64,000 bases of DNA from Lachnospiraceae bacterium. GTDB lineage: Bacteria; Bacillota; Clostridia; Lachnospirales; Lachnospiraceae. The notes under the pieces were generated by a model, which had not been told where the DNA came from, did no database searches, and saw only the letters and a list, made by a program, of their open reading frames with translations. Each line of letters opens with the position of its first letter. The first letter of the stretch is position 1. The stretch covers positions 62,001-126,000 of the forward strand of contig JAILNS010000036.1 in the NCBI GenBank assembly GCA_024691305.1. The letters run 5' to 3'. The position numbers and the translations under genes were made by a program. Positions 19,708 through 29,324 of the stretch are shown piece after piece.

Positions 19708-20043
19708 TTACTGGACCATCATCATATCATCGGCCAACTCTGCGACCGCACCGCTTTCAAAAATCTCTTCCGGAGATCCCAAAAGCTGAGACTGATGGAT
19801 CCGGCTCATAGACATCTGGCTCATAAGAACACCGGCAAAATCAGCTGTTTCTCCTTTTTTAAGAGGATTGATATTAGCCTGTTCGCTGATCTTATTAACG
19901 CTCGAAAAATCTACTCCGCCTTCTGTGGCATCATCGGAAATACGGCTTATAGAATTAAGACTTGCCGCACTTACCTGTCTGGTATTGTATATATACGGAT
20001 CGTAAGTTACGCTTCCGATTGCGCCTATAGCACCTACTCCCAT
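19708..20043 (-). CDS. Small unknown protein with its own strong promoter and terminator
   Basis: I do not recognise this 111-residue protein. The sequence opens with a Gly/Ala/Ile-rich stretch (MGVGAIGAIGSV), has a Ser/Asn/Asp-rich middle, and a helical C-terminal half containing LMSQMSMSRIHQSQLL and ending in an acidic segment and MMMVQ. It has no clear membrane helix, no Cys and no lipobox, so it is probably cytoplasmic. A frame starting at 20055 uses TTG, but GGAGG lies five bases before the ATG at 20043, which is chosen. It stands alone between a consensus promoter and an intrinsic terminator, suggesting an abundant product. Flagellar or secretion-partner roles would be speculation. Confidence 0.7.
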   Translation of the reverse strand: MGVGAIGAIGSVTYDPYIYNTRQVSAASLNSISRISDDATEGGVDFSSVNKISEQANINPLKKGETADFAGVLMSQMSMSRIHQSQLLGSPEEIFESGAVAELADDMMMVQ

Positions 20044-20080
20044 AAAAACCTCCAATACACTTTACACTGCTGATTTAGTA

Positions 20081-20110
20081 ATTATATCCTATATACATTT
20101 ATTATGTCAA
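20081..20110 (-). promoter_or_regulatory. Consensus promoter of the 111-residue gene, with palindrome on the -35 box
   Basis: Minus strand: TTGACA (20105-20110), 18-base spacer, TATAAT (20081-20086), both boxes perfect. The inverted repeat ATTATGT-TG-ACATAAT at 20101-20116 covers the -35 box and could be an operator. The predicted leader is about 30 bases and carries GGAGG. Confidence 0.75.
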
Positions 20111-20113
20111 CAT

Positions 20114-20207
20114 AATTTGTATAATTATGCCAATTTCCGGGATACGGCTTCTTTTCTTTAAATTTGTATGATTATGCCAATTTCCAGGATACGGCCTCTT
20201 TTCTTTC
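20114..20207. repeat. 47-bp direct tandem repeat of the exporter gene's 3' end
   Basis: 20114-20160 and 20161-20207 are adjacent copies that differ at only four positions. The second copy holds the last codons and stop of the exporter gene ending at 20172. The first lies outside the gene and would still encode RKEAVSRKLA and a stop in its own frame. Confidence 0.9.
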
Positions 20208-21908
20208 AGAGACAAAGTCTTTGTATATACCTTCCCTTGATATCAGTTCATCATGCGTTCCGCTCTGAGTAACCCTTCCGTCCGAAATGACAAGTATCTG
20301 ATCTGCATGTCTTACGGTCTTTAATCTGTGCGCGATCATGATTATAGTCTTATCTTTAGTCAGTTCCTCTATCGCATGTGTGAGCTCAGCTTCATTCTCG
20401 GGATCCACATTTGCCGTTGCTTCATCGAGTATGATTATCGGACTGTCTTTCATTATCGCGCGTGCTATGGATATACGCTGTTTCTCACCTCCCGAAAGAG
20501 ACGCACCTCCTTCTCCTATAACAGTCTCGTATCCATCCGGAAGACTCATGATAAAGTCATGACACCTTGCTTTTTTCGCGGCCTCAATTACTTTTTCCAT
20601 GGAAGCCTCCGGCTCTCCGAAACGGATATTGTTGGCTATGGTGTCCTCAAAAAGATATACTCTCTGGAAGACAAAGCTGTAATTCTTCATAAGTGAGTCA
20701 AAACTGTATTCCTTAACATTTTTCCCGCCTAAAAGAACTTCTCCGTCTTTCACATCCCAAAATCTGGCGATAAGATTGGTAAGGGTTGACTTTCCTCCGC
20801 CCGAAGGACCTACGATTGCTGTTGTGGTCTTCTCGGGAATCTTAACCGATACTCCGTTAATGATCATTTTGTTATCATATGCAAATGTTACATTTTTGAG
20901 TTCTATGTCCATATTTTCCGGTGTTATATCTTCACCGTCTATATCCATTGGAGGCATATCAAGAACTTCTTTTGCCTGAGTAACCGAAATATTTACGTTT
21001 CTTAACAGCGCCGAGAAGCCGCCCATAAGATCAAGACTCTCATATACCATAAATGAAGATATGATCATCAGTATCGCATACAGCAGCGGCATGGATCCGT
21101 TTAAATAAAATAATATAGAGGCTAGAACCATTACTACTCCGGTAAGTTTGGTTATTATACCCTGAAGCGCAAAATAGGGGATCACCCTGTATTCCAAAAA
21201 TGTATCCGCTGCCTGTTTTTCGGTTATGGCCTTGTCAAGTTTTACAGCAGACTTATCGGTAAGGTTAAAGTTTTTAACTTCAGCGATACCCTGCACATAT
21301 TCTATGACAGCAACGACCAGCGATTCATCGGCTTTGGCCTTTCTGGGTGCCGCAGGAATAGTCGACTTTTGCATGAGCGTATTAAATAAAGAGAACAGAC
21401 CTATACCTACTGCTACGATAATCGCTATCCTTATATCAAAAAATATAATGAACAGCGAGATGATACATGTAGTTATTATCCCCTGTGTAGTCACCATTAC
21501 TACCCTTGTAGCCACATCAGCCATCTGTTCCATCGTATTTGTCGTGATATTCGTGATCCGTCCCAAACTGTTGGCATTGAAAAATCCCATCGGAAGATAT
21601 CTTAAATGTTCCGCTATCTCAATACGCTTGTTGGCACATGAATGATATCCCGCTTCAGTCTGAAGCATCGTTGTTTTTAAGCCTATGAGGATCTGACCTA
21701 TAACTGATATCGCCATTATCCCAAGAGACATCCACACATTTCGCATCGACATGTTATCATCCAGGATTCCCATTATGATAACACCTATCGCAGGAATCCT
21801 TAAAGTTGCAAATATGGATTTTACGGCTCCTAATATAACCGCAAGAACTAATTTTTTTCTGTCCTCCTCACAACAAAAATCATAGTATTTTCTCAGAGTT
21901 TCAAACAT
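20172..21908 (-). CDS. ABC exporter, second half-transporter of a heterodimer
   Basis: A 578-residue membrane protein with six predicted helices (about 15-310) fused to an ATPase domain (about 335-578). ATPase motifs are GPSGGGKSTL, signature LSGGEKQRISIARA, Walker B IIILDEATANVDPENE and the switch His in IMIAHRL. It starts directly after the stop of the partner gene, so the two are cotranscribed and should form a heterodimeric exporter. A TetR gene precedes them, the usual arrangement for drug, peptide or metabolite exporters. The substrate cannot be told from sequence. Its last codons are duplicated just downstream. Confidence 0.93.
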   Translation of the reverse strand: MFETLRKYYDFCCEEDRKKLVLAVILGAVKSIFATLRIPAIGVIIMGILDDNMSMRNVWMSLGIMAISVIGQILIGLKTTMLQTEAGYHSCANKRIEIAEHLRYLPMGFFNANSLGRITNITTNTMEQMADVATRVVMVTTQGIITTCIISLFIIFFDIRIAIIVAVGIGLFSLFNTLMQKSTIPAAPRKAKADESLVVAVIEYVQGIAEVKNFNLTDKSAVKLDKAITEKQAADTFLEYRVIPYFALQGIITKLTGVVMVLASILFYLNGSMPLLYAILMIISSFMVYESLDLMGGFSALLRNVNISVTQAKEVLDMPPMDIDGEDITPENMDIELKNVTFAYDNKMIINGVSVKIPEKTTTAIVGPSGGGKSTLTNLIARFWDVKDGEVLLGGKNVKEYSFDSLMKNYSFVFQRVYLFEDTIANNIRFGEPEASMEKVIEAAKKARCHDFIMSLPDGYETVIGEGGASLSGGEKQRISIARAIMKDSPIIILDEATANVDPENEAELTHAIEELTKDKTIIMIAHRLKTVRHADQILVISDGRVTQSGTHDELISREGIYKDFVSERKEAVSWKLA

Positions 21909-23672
21909 TTATGCCACCTCCGAATCTTTTGCAGAGACATGAGCATCCCACATATCTTTATAGAGAGGACAGTTTTCAAGTAATTCCTCCTGGGTACCGA
22001 CAGCCTCTATATTTCCGTCATTTACAACTATTATCTGATCGGAAGATACTATAGTAGACAATCTGTGCGCTATGACTATAAGAGTCTTGCCCGATATGAG
22101 TTTTGCCACAGACCTCTGAACAAGTGCTTCATTCTCAGGGTCGGTATATGCTGTAGCTTCATCAAGTATCACTACAGGAGCATTTTTTAACATTGCTCTT
22201 GCTATGCTTATCCTTTGTCTTTCACCACCCGAGAGATGTCCTCCCGCTCCGCCGGCGATCGTATCGTATCCGTTTTCAAGACTCATTATGAAATCATGGC
22301 ATCCACATGCCTTAGCCGCATTAATAACATCTTCATCGGATGCTTTAGGATTACCCATGCGAATATTATCCATAACCGATTCATCAAAAAGATAATTGTC
22401 CTGGGATACGTATGCGATAAAGCGGTTATAATCTGCAAGAGGGATATCCTTTATATCCACTCCTCCAAATGTGATATTTCCGGCGTCAACATCCCAGAAA
22501 TCCGCGATAAGTTTGGCTATCGTTGATTTGCCCGATCCCGACGGGCCTACAAGCGCATTTACGGTACCCTCTTTTATCGTGAGATCTATACCGTGAAGAA
22601 CTTCCGTATCATTGTATCCGAAATGAACGTTATTCAGTTCAATGGTTGTTCCTTTGGGTGTTGTCACCATCTTATCCGGTCTTATAAGTTCTCTTTTTTC
22701 AAGAATAGATGCAACTTCACCAAAGATTGCTCCCATCTTTCCAACATCATCCATATATCCCGTAACGACCATGATCGGAGAAACAAGTCCCAGAGAAAGG
22801 ATTATCATTAACAGTGCATCGGAACCGCTTACGCGTCCTGTCATATAAAACCAGCCCGCAAAAGGAAGAAGGGAAAGCAGCTGTGCGGGAAGAAGTGTCA
22901 TGGAGACATTCTGGTAGATGTTACATCTTCTCATCCACTCGATAAAACAGTCCGCTCCTTCTTTGGCTGCCGTAACAAACTTATCGTAAGAAGTCTTTGA
23001 TTTACCGAATGCTTTTATCACTTCAATTCCGTTTATGTATTCTACTGCCGTATCATTTAAAGCCTTAGTCTTCACTATAGTATTATTAAAGCTTTCTCCA
23101 GAGCCAACCATCATCAGGGAAAAGAAAACTAATCCCACGGGAATGCTCAAAAGCGATAATAATGTAAGTTTCCAGTTTATGTTAAACATTATGATCATTA
23201 TTCCGACAGGTACAATACAATTTGAAATAACCTCCGGAATGATATGGGCAAGTGTGGTTTCGGTCGAATCCACACGTTCGATGATTATATTCTTATATGA
23301 CCCGGAAGACTCTTCAAGTACATCACCGAGCGGCATGAGGCTCAGTTTTTTGGTAAGTCTCCTTCTGATCTCTGCAAGAACACCGAATGTTGCTTTATGA
23401 GATGTACCGGTAGATAAGGAATGAAATACCTTATTTGCGATCCAGCACAATGCTATATATGCACACTGGACCAGATAAAAATTAAGATCTGTATTACGGT
23501 CTATCATGTTCTTAATGATATCCGCTACAAAAATGTATGGTATAAACCCTGCCAGCACACCTGCTATCGCCAGTATGATACTCGCAATATATGCACCTTT
23601 GTTAATTGAGGCAAACTCGATCACCCAGCTTATGGTTGATCTGTTTTTTGGATTTGTTTTTTTGTCGTTCAT
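21909..23672 (-). CDS. ABC exporter, first half-transporter of a heterodimer
   Basis: A 587-residue half-transporter: six membrane helices (about 30-315) and a C-terminal ATPase with GPSGSGKST, LSGGERQRISIARA, VVILDEATAYTDPENE and IVIAHRL. All catalytic residues look intact in both subunits, so there is no obvious degenerate site. The TAA stop is immediately followed by the ATG of the partner. The TetR regulator gene ends 73 bases upstream. The ribosome site is weak (AAAGG about 12 bases before the ATG). Confidence 0.93.
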   Translation of the reverse strand: MNDKKTNPKNRSTISWVIEFASINKGAYIASIILAIAGVLAGFIPYIFVADIIKNMIDRNTDLNFYLVQCAYIALCWIANKVFHSLSTGTSHKATFGVLAEIRRRLTKKLSLMPLGDVLEESSGSYKNIIIERVDSTETTLAHIIPEVISNCIVPVGIMIIMFNINWKLTLLSLLSIPVGLVFFSLMMVGSGESFNNTIVKTKALNDTAVEYINGIEVIKAFGKSKTSYDKFVTAAKEGADCFIEWMRRCNIYQNVSMTLLPAQLLSLLPFAGWFYMTGRVSGSDALLMIILSLGLVSPIMVVTGYMDDVGKMGAIFGEVASILEKRELIRPDKMVTTPKGTTIELNNVHFGYNDTEVLHGIDLTIKEGTVNALVGPSGSGKSTIAKLIADFWDVDAGNITFGGVDIKDIPLADYNRFIAYVSQDNYLFDESVMDNIRMGNPKASDEDVINAAKACGCHDFIMSLENGYDTIAGGAGGHLSGGERQRISIARAMLKNAPVVILDEATAYTDPENEALVQRSVAKLISGKTLIVIAHRLSTIVSSDQIIVVNDGNIEAVGTQEELLENCPLYKDMWDAHVSAKDSEVA

Positions 23673-23703
23673 TTACTTGACAGCCTTTCATTTAGATTTT
23701 GAT

Positions 23704-23735
23704 ATAATAAACTGATCTTTCGAATACCGAATAAC
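23704..23735 (-). promoter_or_regulatory. Possible promoter/operator between tetR and the exporter genes
   Basis: In the 73-base gap the minus strand has TATTAT (23704-23709). Upstream of it TATTCG occurs twice, one base apart, and TTCG-GTATT-CGAA forms a short inverted repeat. A TetR operator here is plausible, but the -35 box is poor. Confidence 0.3.
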
Positions 23736-23745
23736 CGTTAACGCT

Positions 23746-24363
23746 TTATCCCTCCTGCATCAGATGACGCCATCCGTATTCATAAAACGAATCAAGATGT
23801 TTGCCGTAGGATAAAGCCTCTTCCTCGGTAAAATCATGTTCTACAGGTTGGAAGATCGCACTTATGTTGGTCGTGATAAACAGGTGATATTCCTTATCAG
23901 GTAACATGTGTACCTCAATCCCGACTTCTTCCATCTTACTTATGAATTTATGTGTGGATTCTTCTTCCAATACCGCAAGTTCGTGTATGTAATTCTCATA
24001 CCTGGTTCCCTGGGACCTGCATACAAGAAGTTTAAACGCCTTAATGTGTTTATAAACATATTTGAGGATCCAGACAGTTTCTTCGTTATATTTCCACATG
24101 TCTTTTTCAAAAGTTTTATCTATCCCTGCGATCTCATCATCCATCATGGAAAAGAATTCTTTGATCATACCTTCGTATGCAGGGCCGACCAGTGCTGCAA
24201 ACATATCTTCCTTACTTGGGAAATGTTTATACAGTCCCGAAGCACTCATATCGCACGCTGCGGCTATTCTGCGCATGGAAGCATCCTTAAAACCGTACTC
24301 AAGGAATTCTTCATATGCGGCATTTATGATCTTCTCATGATTTTTGCTCTTATCTCTGGGCAT
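23746..24363 (-). CDS. TetR-family transcriptional regulator
   Basis: A 205-residue regulator. The helix-turn-helix lies at about 10-55 (INAAYEEFLEYGFKDASMR, CDMSASGLYKHFPSKEDMF), followed by a divergent helical ligand-binding domain. AAGGAG lies six bases before the ATG. It is encoded just ahead of the two exporter half-genes on the same strand and most likely represses them, with release by the exported compound. That is inference from position, the normal arrangement for such triads. Confidence 0.92.
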   Translation of the reverse strand: MPRDKSKNHEKIINAAYEEFLEYGFKDASMRRIAAACDMSASGLYKHFPSKEDMFAALVGPAYEGMIKEFFSMMDDEIAGIDKTFEKDMWKYNEETVWILKYVYKHIKAFKLLVCRSQGTRYENYIHELAVLEEESTHKFISKMEEVGIEVHMLPDKEYHLFITTNISAIFQPVEHDFTEEEALSYGKHLDSFYEYGWRHLMQEG

Positions 24364-24451
24364 CTTCTCTCCTTTCTGTGTCTTTCTGAATGATCAACAC
24401 GTATATCTTTGGTTCGATACAATGCAGGCTTAACTCCTGTTGAAAAATAAT

Positions 24452-24497
24452 AGCGAACAGTGTACGCCAATGCTTATGTTAGAGTACACTGTTCGCT
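24452..24497 (-). terminator. Strong hairpin terminator after the helicase gene
   Basis: A perfect 14-bp stem (AGCGAACAGTGTAC and complement) with an 18-base loop, then ATTATTTTTC on the minus strand. It starts 13 bases past the helicase stop and closes the long array that begins at 38.7 kb. The arms could also act as an inverted-repeat operator upstream of tetR. Confidence 0.8.
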
Positions 24498-24510
24498 TTC
24501 GTTTGTCAAA

Positions 24511-26325
24511 CTATTTTTTTATAATCTTATCAATAAACCGGCTGGGCTTTAGGTTTTCATCGGTCCGATACAGCATGTTTAGGCTGTTTTTGGCACGTGT
24601 CATGGCAACATAGAACATCCGCCTTTCTTCGTCTATCTCTGCCGGAGTATGTGCTGCCTTTGAAGGGGTTTTGTTTTCATTCACATCCGGAAGGATCACG
24701 GTATCAAACTCAAGACCTTTTGACCCATGATAAGTCATGATCTTTATACCGTATTCCTCACCTTTGCGTGACGAATTTTCAATGGCCTTTTCCCTAACGA
24801 CATACAGCATCTCCTCCATATCCCGGTATGAGCCGGCCTTCTTTATCAAAGCACCAAATGACTCTTTTTCTGATAAATACTCATTGTATTTATCCGCAGA
24901 AACATTTTCTTTTACATATCGGTCATATCCCATGGCATTACATATAAACTTAAGACCAAGGTACGGACTCATCGTCTTAAGCCTTTTTATATTCGAAAAC
25001 AGTTCATTTATTCGTCTCACCATATAAGGGTCTTTTGCATAGTATCTTAACAACTCCTCTTTTTGAACGTATTCGTATGGCATGGAATCTCTTTTGATAT
25101 AACGTACCGGTCTGTTTACGATCCGCAGAAAATTTGCCCTTTTGTTATCTCCGGATGCGACTGCCATATATGCACGCAGATCTTTGATATGCTCGGACGA
25201 AAAAGGAATATGCGGATCGGTAAAAGAGCATGCTATTCCTTCCGACAAGATCAATGCGGCATATTCCCCTCCCACCCTGTTTGTCCTTGTAAGGATTGCT
25301 ATCTCATCAGGTGGTATCCCGGCTTCAAGCTTATGTTTTATGATTTTAACGACCTCTTCGTTTTCACGCTCTTTCCCAATACAGCTTGTTATGGTAACCC
25401 GTCCTGTTTCATCGCATCTGTAAGCCGTTATATTTTTTTCGAACCTGTCCTTATTCTCCGAGATCACAAGACCGGCGGCTTCGACAATCTTTTTAACCGA
25501 CCTGTAATTAATATCAAGTTCGTTTCGTACCGCTCCGGGTATTTCCTCGAGAAGTCTGTGCATAAGGCTTATATTGGCACCTCTGAAACCGTATATCGAC
25601 TGGTCGTCATCCCCCACTGCAAATATATTGTTTTCCGGATATGCAAGGATCTTTACCAACTCATACTGACTCGCGGAAATATCCTGAAATTCATCGATCA
25701 GGATATATTTGAACTTTTTTTGCCAAAAAAAGCAGAACTCCCTGTCTTTTTTTAAGAGTTTAAGACATTCATTTATCATGTCATCAAAATCTATCATCCC
25801 AAAGTCATGAAGCAGTCCGTCGTATGCATTAAATAATCTCTCAAAATCCTGTACATCAAACATATCCTGTGTAAATACCGAAGGATCGTTTCCGTTATTT
25901 TTGCACGAACTGATCAAACCGAGTGCACGCAACAGATCATCATGGTCGGCACACTCATCCGTAAGTGAGCTTATCTCAAGAGCTCTTTTTATCATATTTA
26001 TTTTTTCTTTGTCTTTGATCGGGGCCACTTTACGATACGCTCTGTGGTGTCTTAAGATCGAATAGAAAATTGCATGGAAGGTTCCGAACGAAACATTTGC
26101 ACTTTTTGGTGCTAAGAGATGCATAAATCGCTCCTGCATCTCTAAGGCTGCGGCTTTGGTGAAGGTAATGACCAGAATGTCAGAGTCCCTCACCCCGGAG
26201 TCCATAAGTGCTTTTATACGATGGGTAAGTACAGACGTCTTACCCGATCCCGGGCCCGCCAGCAAAAGCATCGTGCCGTCTTTAAAATCCACGGCACGCT
26301 GCTGGCTTATATTCATTTGATGCAT
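24511..26325 (-). CDS. UvrD/Rep-family DNA helicase
   Basis: An ATP-driven 3'-5' superfamily 1A helicase. The 604 residues carry all helicase motifs: LLLAGPGSGKTS (I), ITFTKAAALEM (Ia), LIDEFQDIS (II), VGDDDQSIYGFRGA (III), INYRS (IV), MTYHGSKGLEFD (V) and RMFYVAMTRAK (VI). It is about 130 residues shorter than PcrA or UvrD, lacking the C-terminal partner-binding region, so it is a compact paralogue and the main PcrA may lie elsewhere. It starts six bases after the gltX stop without a clear ribosome site, so translation is probably coupled. It is the last gene before a terminator. Confidence 0.92.
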   Translation of the reverse strand: MHQMNISQQRAVDFKDGTMLLLAGPGSGKTSVLTHRIKALMDSGVRDSDILVITFTKAAALEMQERFMHLLAPKSANVSFGTFHAIFYSILRHHRAYRKVAPIKDKEKINMIKRALEISSLTDECADHDDLLRALGLISSCKNNGNDPSVFTQDMFDVQDFERLFNAYDGLLHDFGMIDFDDMINECLKLLKKDREFCFFWQKKFKYILIDEFQDISASQYELVKILAYPENNIFAVGDDDQSIYGFRGANISLMHRLLEEIPGAVRNELDINYRSVKKIVEAAGLVISENKDRFEKNITAYRCDETGRVTITSCIGKERENEEVVKIIKHKLEAGIPPDEIAILTRTNRVGGEYAALILSEGIACSFTDPHIPFSSEHIKDLRAYMAVASGDNKRANFLRIVNRPVRYIKRDSMPYEYVQKEELLRYYAKDPYMVRRINELFSNIKRLKTMSPYLGLKFICNAMGYDRYVKENVSADKYNEYLSEKESFGALIKKAGSYRDMEEMLYVVREKAIENSSRKGEEYGIKIMTYHGSKGLEFDTVILPDVNENKTPSKAAHTPAEIDEERRMFYVAMTRAKNSLNMLYRTDENLKPSRFIDKIIKK

Positions 26326-26331
26326 ATCAGA

Positions 26332-27792
26332 TCAGCTTAATCTTGTAATACCTGCTTTTATCCTTTCTATGGTTTCTTCTTTTCCGATAATCTCCATTAT
26401 CTCTGTTGCTCCTGCCGGAGTAACTGCCTTTCCGCTGAGTGCTGTACGAAGAGGCCACATAACAAAGCCCGTCTTTATGCCTTTTTCCTCAACATACTTA
26501 CTTAGGGTGGCATAAAGTGCATCGTTTGTATAATCCTCCTGTGCTTCAAGGATCGGAAGTGTATCTTTAAGTACTTCAAGAGATGTCTGGGCATCGGTCT
26601 TCATTTTCTTATGCGTATACATCGACAGATCGTAATCTTCAGGAACCGCTTCAAAGAAGTCTATCATCTCCGGTATGTCCGGAAATACCTCTATACGGCT
26701 CTTTACCGTCATGGCAATATGCTTTAGATCCATAGGCCCGGTTATCACTTTCTGTATATACGGAAGTGCACGCTCATAAAACTTATCAAAGTCCATGGCC
26801 TTGATATATTCACCGTTCATCCATTTAAGTTTGGCAATATCAAAAACAGCGGGAGATTTGCTTATCCTGTGATAATCAAATTCCTTTATAAGCTCATCTA
26901 AAGTAAATATCTCCCTGTTATCTTCGGGACTCCATCCAAGAAGTGCGATATAGTTTACAACAGCCTCTGTCACAAATCCCTGTTCGATAAGATCTTCAAA
27001 AGATGAATGTCCGCTTCTCTTGGACAGTTTCTTGTGGTTTTCATCGGTTATAAGGGGTAAATGGATATATACCGGACTCTGCCATCCGAATGCATCATAC
27101 AGCCTCTGGTATTTGGGGGATGAGGACAGATACTCGTTTCCCCTGACCACATGAGTGATATTCATCGTATGATCATCAACCACATTGGCAAAATTATAAG
27201 TGGGATATCCGTCGGATTTAATGAGGATCATATCATCCATGTCGGCATTTTCAACGGTGATATCCCCGTATAGTTCATCATGGAACGTGGTCGATCCTTC
27301 GTTCGGGATATTCTGTCTTATAACATAAGGCTTACCGGCTGCAAGGTTTGCTTCCACCTCTTCTTTGGAAAGCCCAAGACAGTGTTTATCATAAATGCTT
27401 ATCTCTTTACCCTCTACAACTTCTGTCTTAAGTGATGCAAGTCTTTCCTTATCGCAAAAACAGTAATATGCCTCCCCCTTGTCAATAAGTTCTTTGGCAT
27501 ATTTTAAATAGATACCGGTCTTCATGCGCTCACTCTGAACATAAGGGCCGAATCCGCCGTCTTTATCGGGTCCTTCATCATGCTTAAGACCTGTCTCGTC
27601 CAGAGTTCTGTATATGATCTCGGTAGCGCCCTCAACAAAGCGTTCCTGATCCGTATCCTCGATCCTTAACATGAAGTCACCGCCTTCATGCTTAGCGATC
27701 AAAAACTCATACAGAGCGGATCTTAAATTGCCCACATGCATTTTTCCTGTGGGACTGGGTGCATATCTTGTTCTTATCTTTGTTGTACTCAT
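26332..27792 (-). CDS. gltX: Glutamate-tRNA ligase
   Basis: Charges tRNA-Glu (possibly also tRNA-Gln, for later amidation) in the cytoplasm. The product of 486 residues has the class I signature [19 protein letters not shown] with the HIGH-type motif MHVGN, and [10 protein letters not shown] in place of KMSKS. The C-terminal helical anticodon domain is present (about 330-486). The ATG overlaps the stop of the hydrogenase-like gene (ATGA). That neighbour is unusual for a tRNA synthetase and makes expression of the two linked. Confidence 0.96.
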   Translation of the reverse strand: MSTTKIRTRYAPSPTGKMHVGNLRSALYEFLIAKHEGGDFMLRIEDTDQERFVEGATEIIYRTLDETGLKHDEGPDKDGGFGPYVQSERMKTGIYLKYAKELIDKGEAYYCFCDKERLASLKTEVVEGKEISIYDKHCLGLSKEEVEANLAAGKPYVIRQNIPNEGSTTFHDELYGDITVENADMDDMILIKSDGYPTYNFANVVDDHTMNITHVVRGNEYLSSSPKYQRLYDAFGWQSPVYIHLPLITDENHKKLSKRSGHSSFEDLIEQGFVTEAVVNYIALLGWSPEDNREIFTLDELIKEFDYHRISKSPAVFDIAKLKWMNGEYIKAMDFDKFYERALPYIQKVITGPMDLKHIAMTVKSRIEVFPDIPEMIDFFEAVPEDYDLSMYTHKKMKTDAQTSLEVLKDTLPILEAQEDYTNDALYATLSKYVEEKGIKTGFVMWPLRTALSGKAVTPAGATEIMEIIGKEETIERIKAGITRLS

Positions 27793-29303
27793 AGATTTGT
27801 CATACTCTCCTGTCTTGTTTCAAAATCCGGAATTTCCTTGTCTGCGGCATCAACGAATCCCTGAAGTGCTCTTCCCGCAACTGTCAGATCGATATTTGTT
27901 CCTGCTCCTGCGATACATCCTCCGGGACAGGCCATACCCTCTATCAGACATCCGTTCTTTTTGCCTGCTTTGGCAAGCATCAGCATCTTCTTGCAATCAG
28001 ACAAGCCTTCCGCATGTTCGATATGAACTTCAACATCCGGATAATACTCATGTACACATTTTTCTATAGCATTTGCCACGCCGCCCGCTACACCGTATCC
28101 GCGTCCTGCGCCGGTTGCGCCCTCAAGCTTATCAAGCGATTCTATCTCATCAAGAAGTATTCCGCGTGAAGCAAACATTCCCGTAAGTTCTTCAAATGTT
28201 ATGACAAAGTCCACATCCGATCTGATAGTCCTTCTTGAAGCTTCAAGTTTCTTTGAGGCACACGGACCTATAAATACGACCCTTGCATCGGGATGTTCTC
28301 TTTTGATCACACGCGCGGTCGCAACCATAGGCGTAAGTGCATTTGATATCTTATCTATGGTCTCGGGGAAAAATTTCTTTGCAAGCACCGACCAGCTTGG
28401 GCAGCACGATGTAAGTGCAAAAGACTGATTTCCCGTAGCCACTTCCTTCGCATAATGTTCAGCTTCAGTCACGCATCCTAAGTCGGCACCAATGGCAGTC
28501 TCATATACTTCGGAAAATCCCAGTTTTTTAAGTGCGGTCTTTAACATGTCTCCGGTAACTTTAGGTCCAAACTGCCCTGCAAAAGACGGAGCCACCTGGG
28601 CTATTATCTCTTTTCCCGACTGAAGCGCACGTATTAGCTGGAATATCTGGGATTTATCGGCTATCGCACCAAACGGACAGCTTACCATACACTGACCGCA
28701 GGAAACACATATTTCCGGATCGATATAGGCCCTTCCCTTTTCATCATTCTTTATGGCATTAACGCCACAGGCACTTAAACAAGGTCTTACCTGATGCGAA
28801 ATCGCATCATAAGGACACACGGATTTGCATTTACCGCATTTGATACATTTTTCCTGATCGATATGCGATTTACCGTCTATAAATGATATTGCTCCTCTGG
28901 GACACACTTCCTGACACGGATGAGCGGTACAGCCCATACATCTGTCCGTAACCTTATACATGTTTTCGGGACAGGCATTACATGCGGAAGGAATGACCTG
29001 CATGAGCGGAGGTTCGTAATACTTTTCATCTATATTGGTCTCTTCAAGACCCTGTGTAAGATGCACGGGTACATTTTCCGGTCTCAAACTAAGACCAAGC
29101 GCAAGTCTTAACCGCTCACGCACTATCGCCCGCTTCCTGTACATTCCGCCGTAATCATCGCACTCTTCTTCCTTTACGATCTTATACGGCAAAGCCTCCA
29201 TATCATCTTTTATATTCTCCGAATCGTAAGCAAGATCGGATATTTCCTTGAATATCCTTCTTCTGACCTTACGAACTTCGGTATCAATGCCTCTCATACT
29301 CAT
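27789..29303 (-). CDS. [FeFe]-hydrogenase-like protein with extra FeS clusters
   Basis: A 504-residue soluble iron-sulfur protein. A Cys-rich N-terminal part carries several 4Fe-4S ferredoxin motifs ([38 protein letters not shown]). The H-cluster domain shows the three signatures as TSCCPSW (near 302), GPCASKK (near 346) and MACPGGC (near 456). The second differs from the PCTAKK of classical group A enzymes and fits the less-studied group B. Expected activity is proton reduction or H2 oxidation with ferredoxin, or H2 sensing. AAGGG precedes the ATG. It sits between dut and gltX, away from maturases (none in the window). Confidence 0.88.
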   Translation of the reverse strand: MSMRGIDTEVRKVRRRIFKEISDLAYDSENIKDDMEALPYKIVKEEECDDYGGMYRKRAIVRERLRLALGLSLRPENVPVHLTQGLEETNIDEKYYEPPLMQVIPSACNACPENMYKVTDRCMGCTAHPCQEVCPRGAISFIDGKSHIDQEKCIKCGKCKSVCPYDAISHQVRPCLSACGVNAIKNDEKGRAYIDPEICVSCGQCMVSCPFGAIADKSQIFQLIRALQSGKEIIAQVAPSFAGQFGPKVTGDMLKTALKKLGFSEVYETAIGADLGCVTEAEHYAKEVATGNQSFALTSCCPSWSVLAKKFFPETIDKISNALTPMVATARVIKREHPDARVVFIGPCASKKLEASRRTIRSDVDFVITFEELTGMFASRGILLDEIESLDKLEGATGAGRGYGVAGGVANAIEKCVHEYYPDVEVHIEHAEGLSDCKKMLMLAKAGKKNGCLIEGMACPGGCIAGAGTNIDLTVAGRALQGFVDAADKEIPDFETRQESMTNL

Positions 29304-29324
29304 ATCATAAACCCTTAAATACGG

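Noticed and set aside
20172-20207. Programmed frameshift or alternative C-terminus using the repeated exporter end
   Set aside because: The gene's own stop lies between the copies, and nothing like a slippery site is seen; simple tandem duplication is enough.
24452-24497. Inverted repeat as the TetR operator
   Set aside because: It starts 13 bases after the helicase stop and is followed by a U-rich stretch, so a terminator explains it better; an added operator role was not excluded.
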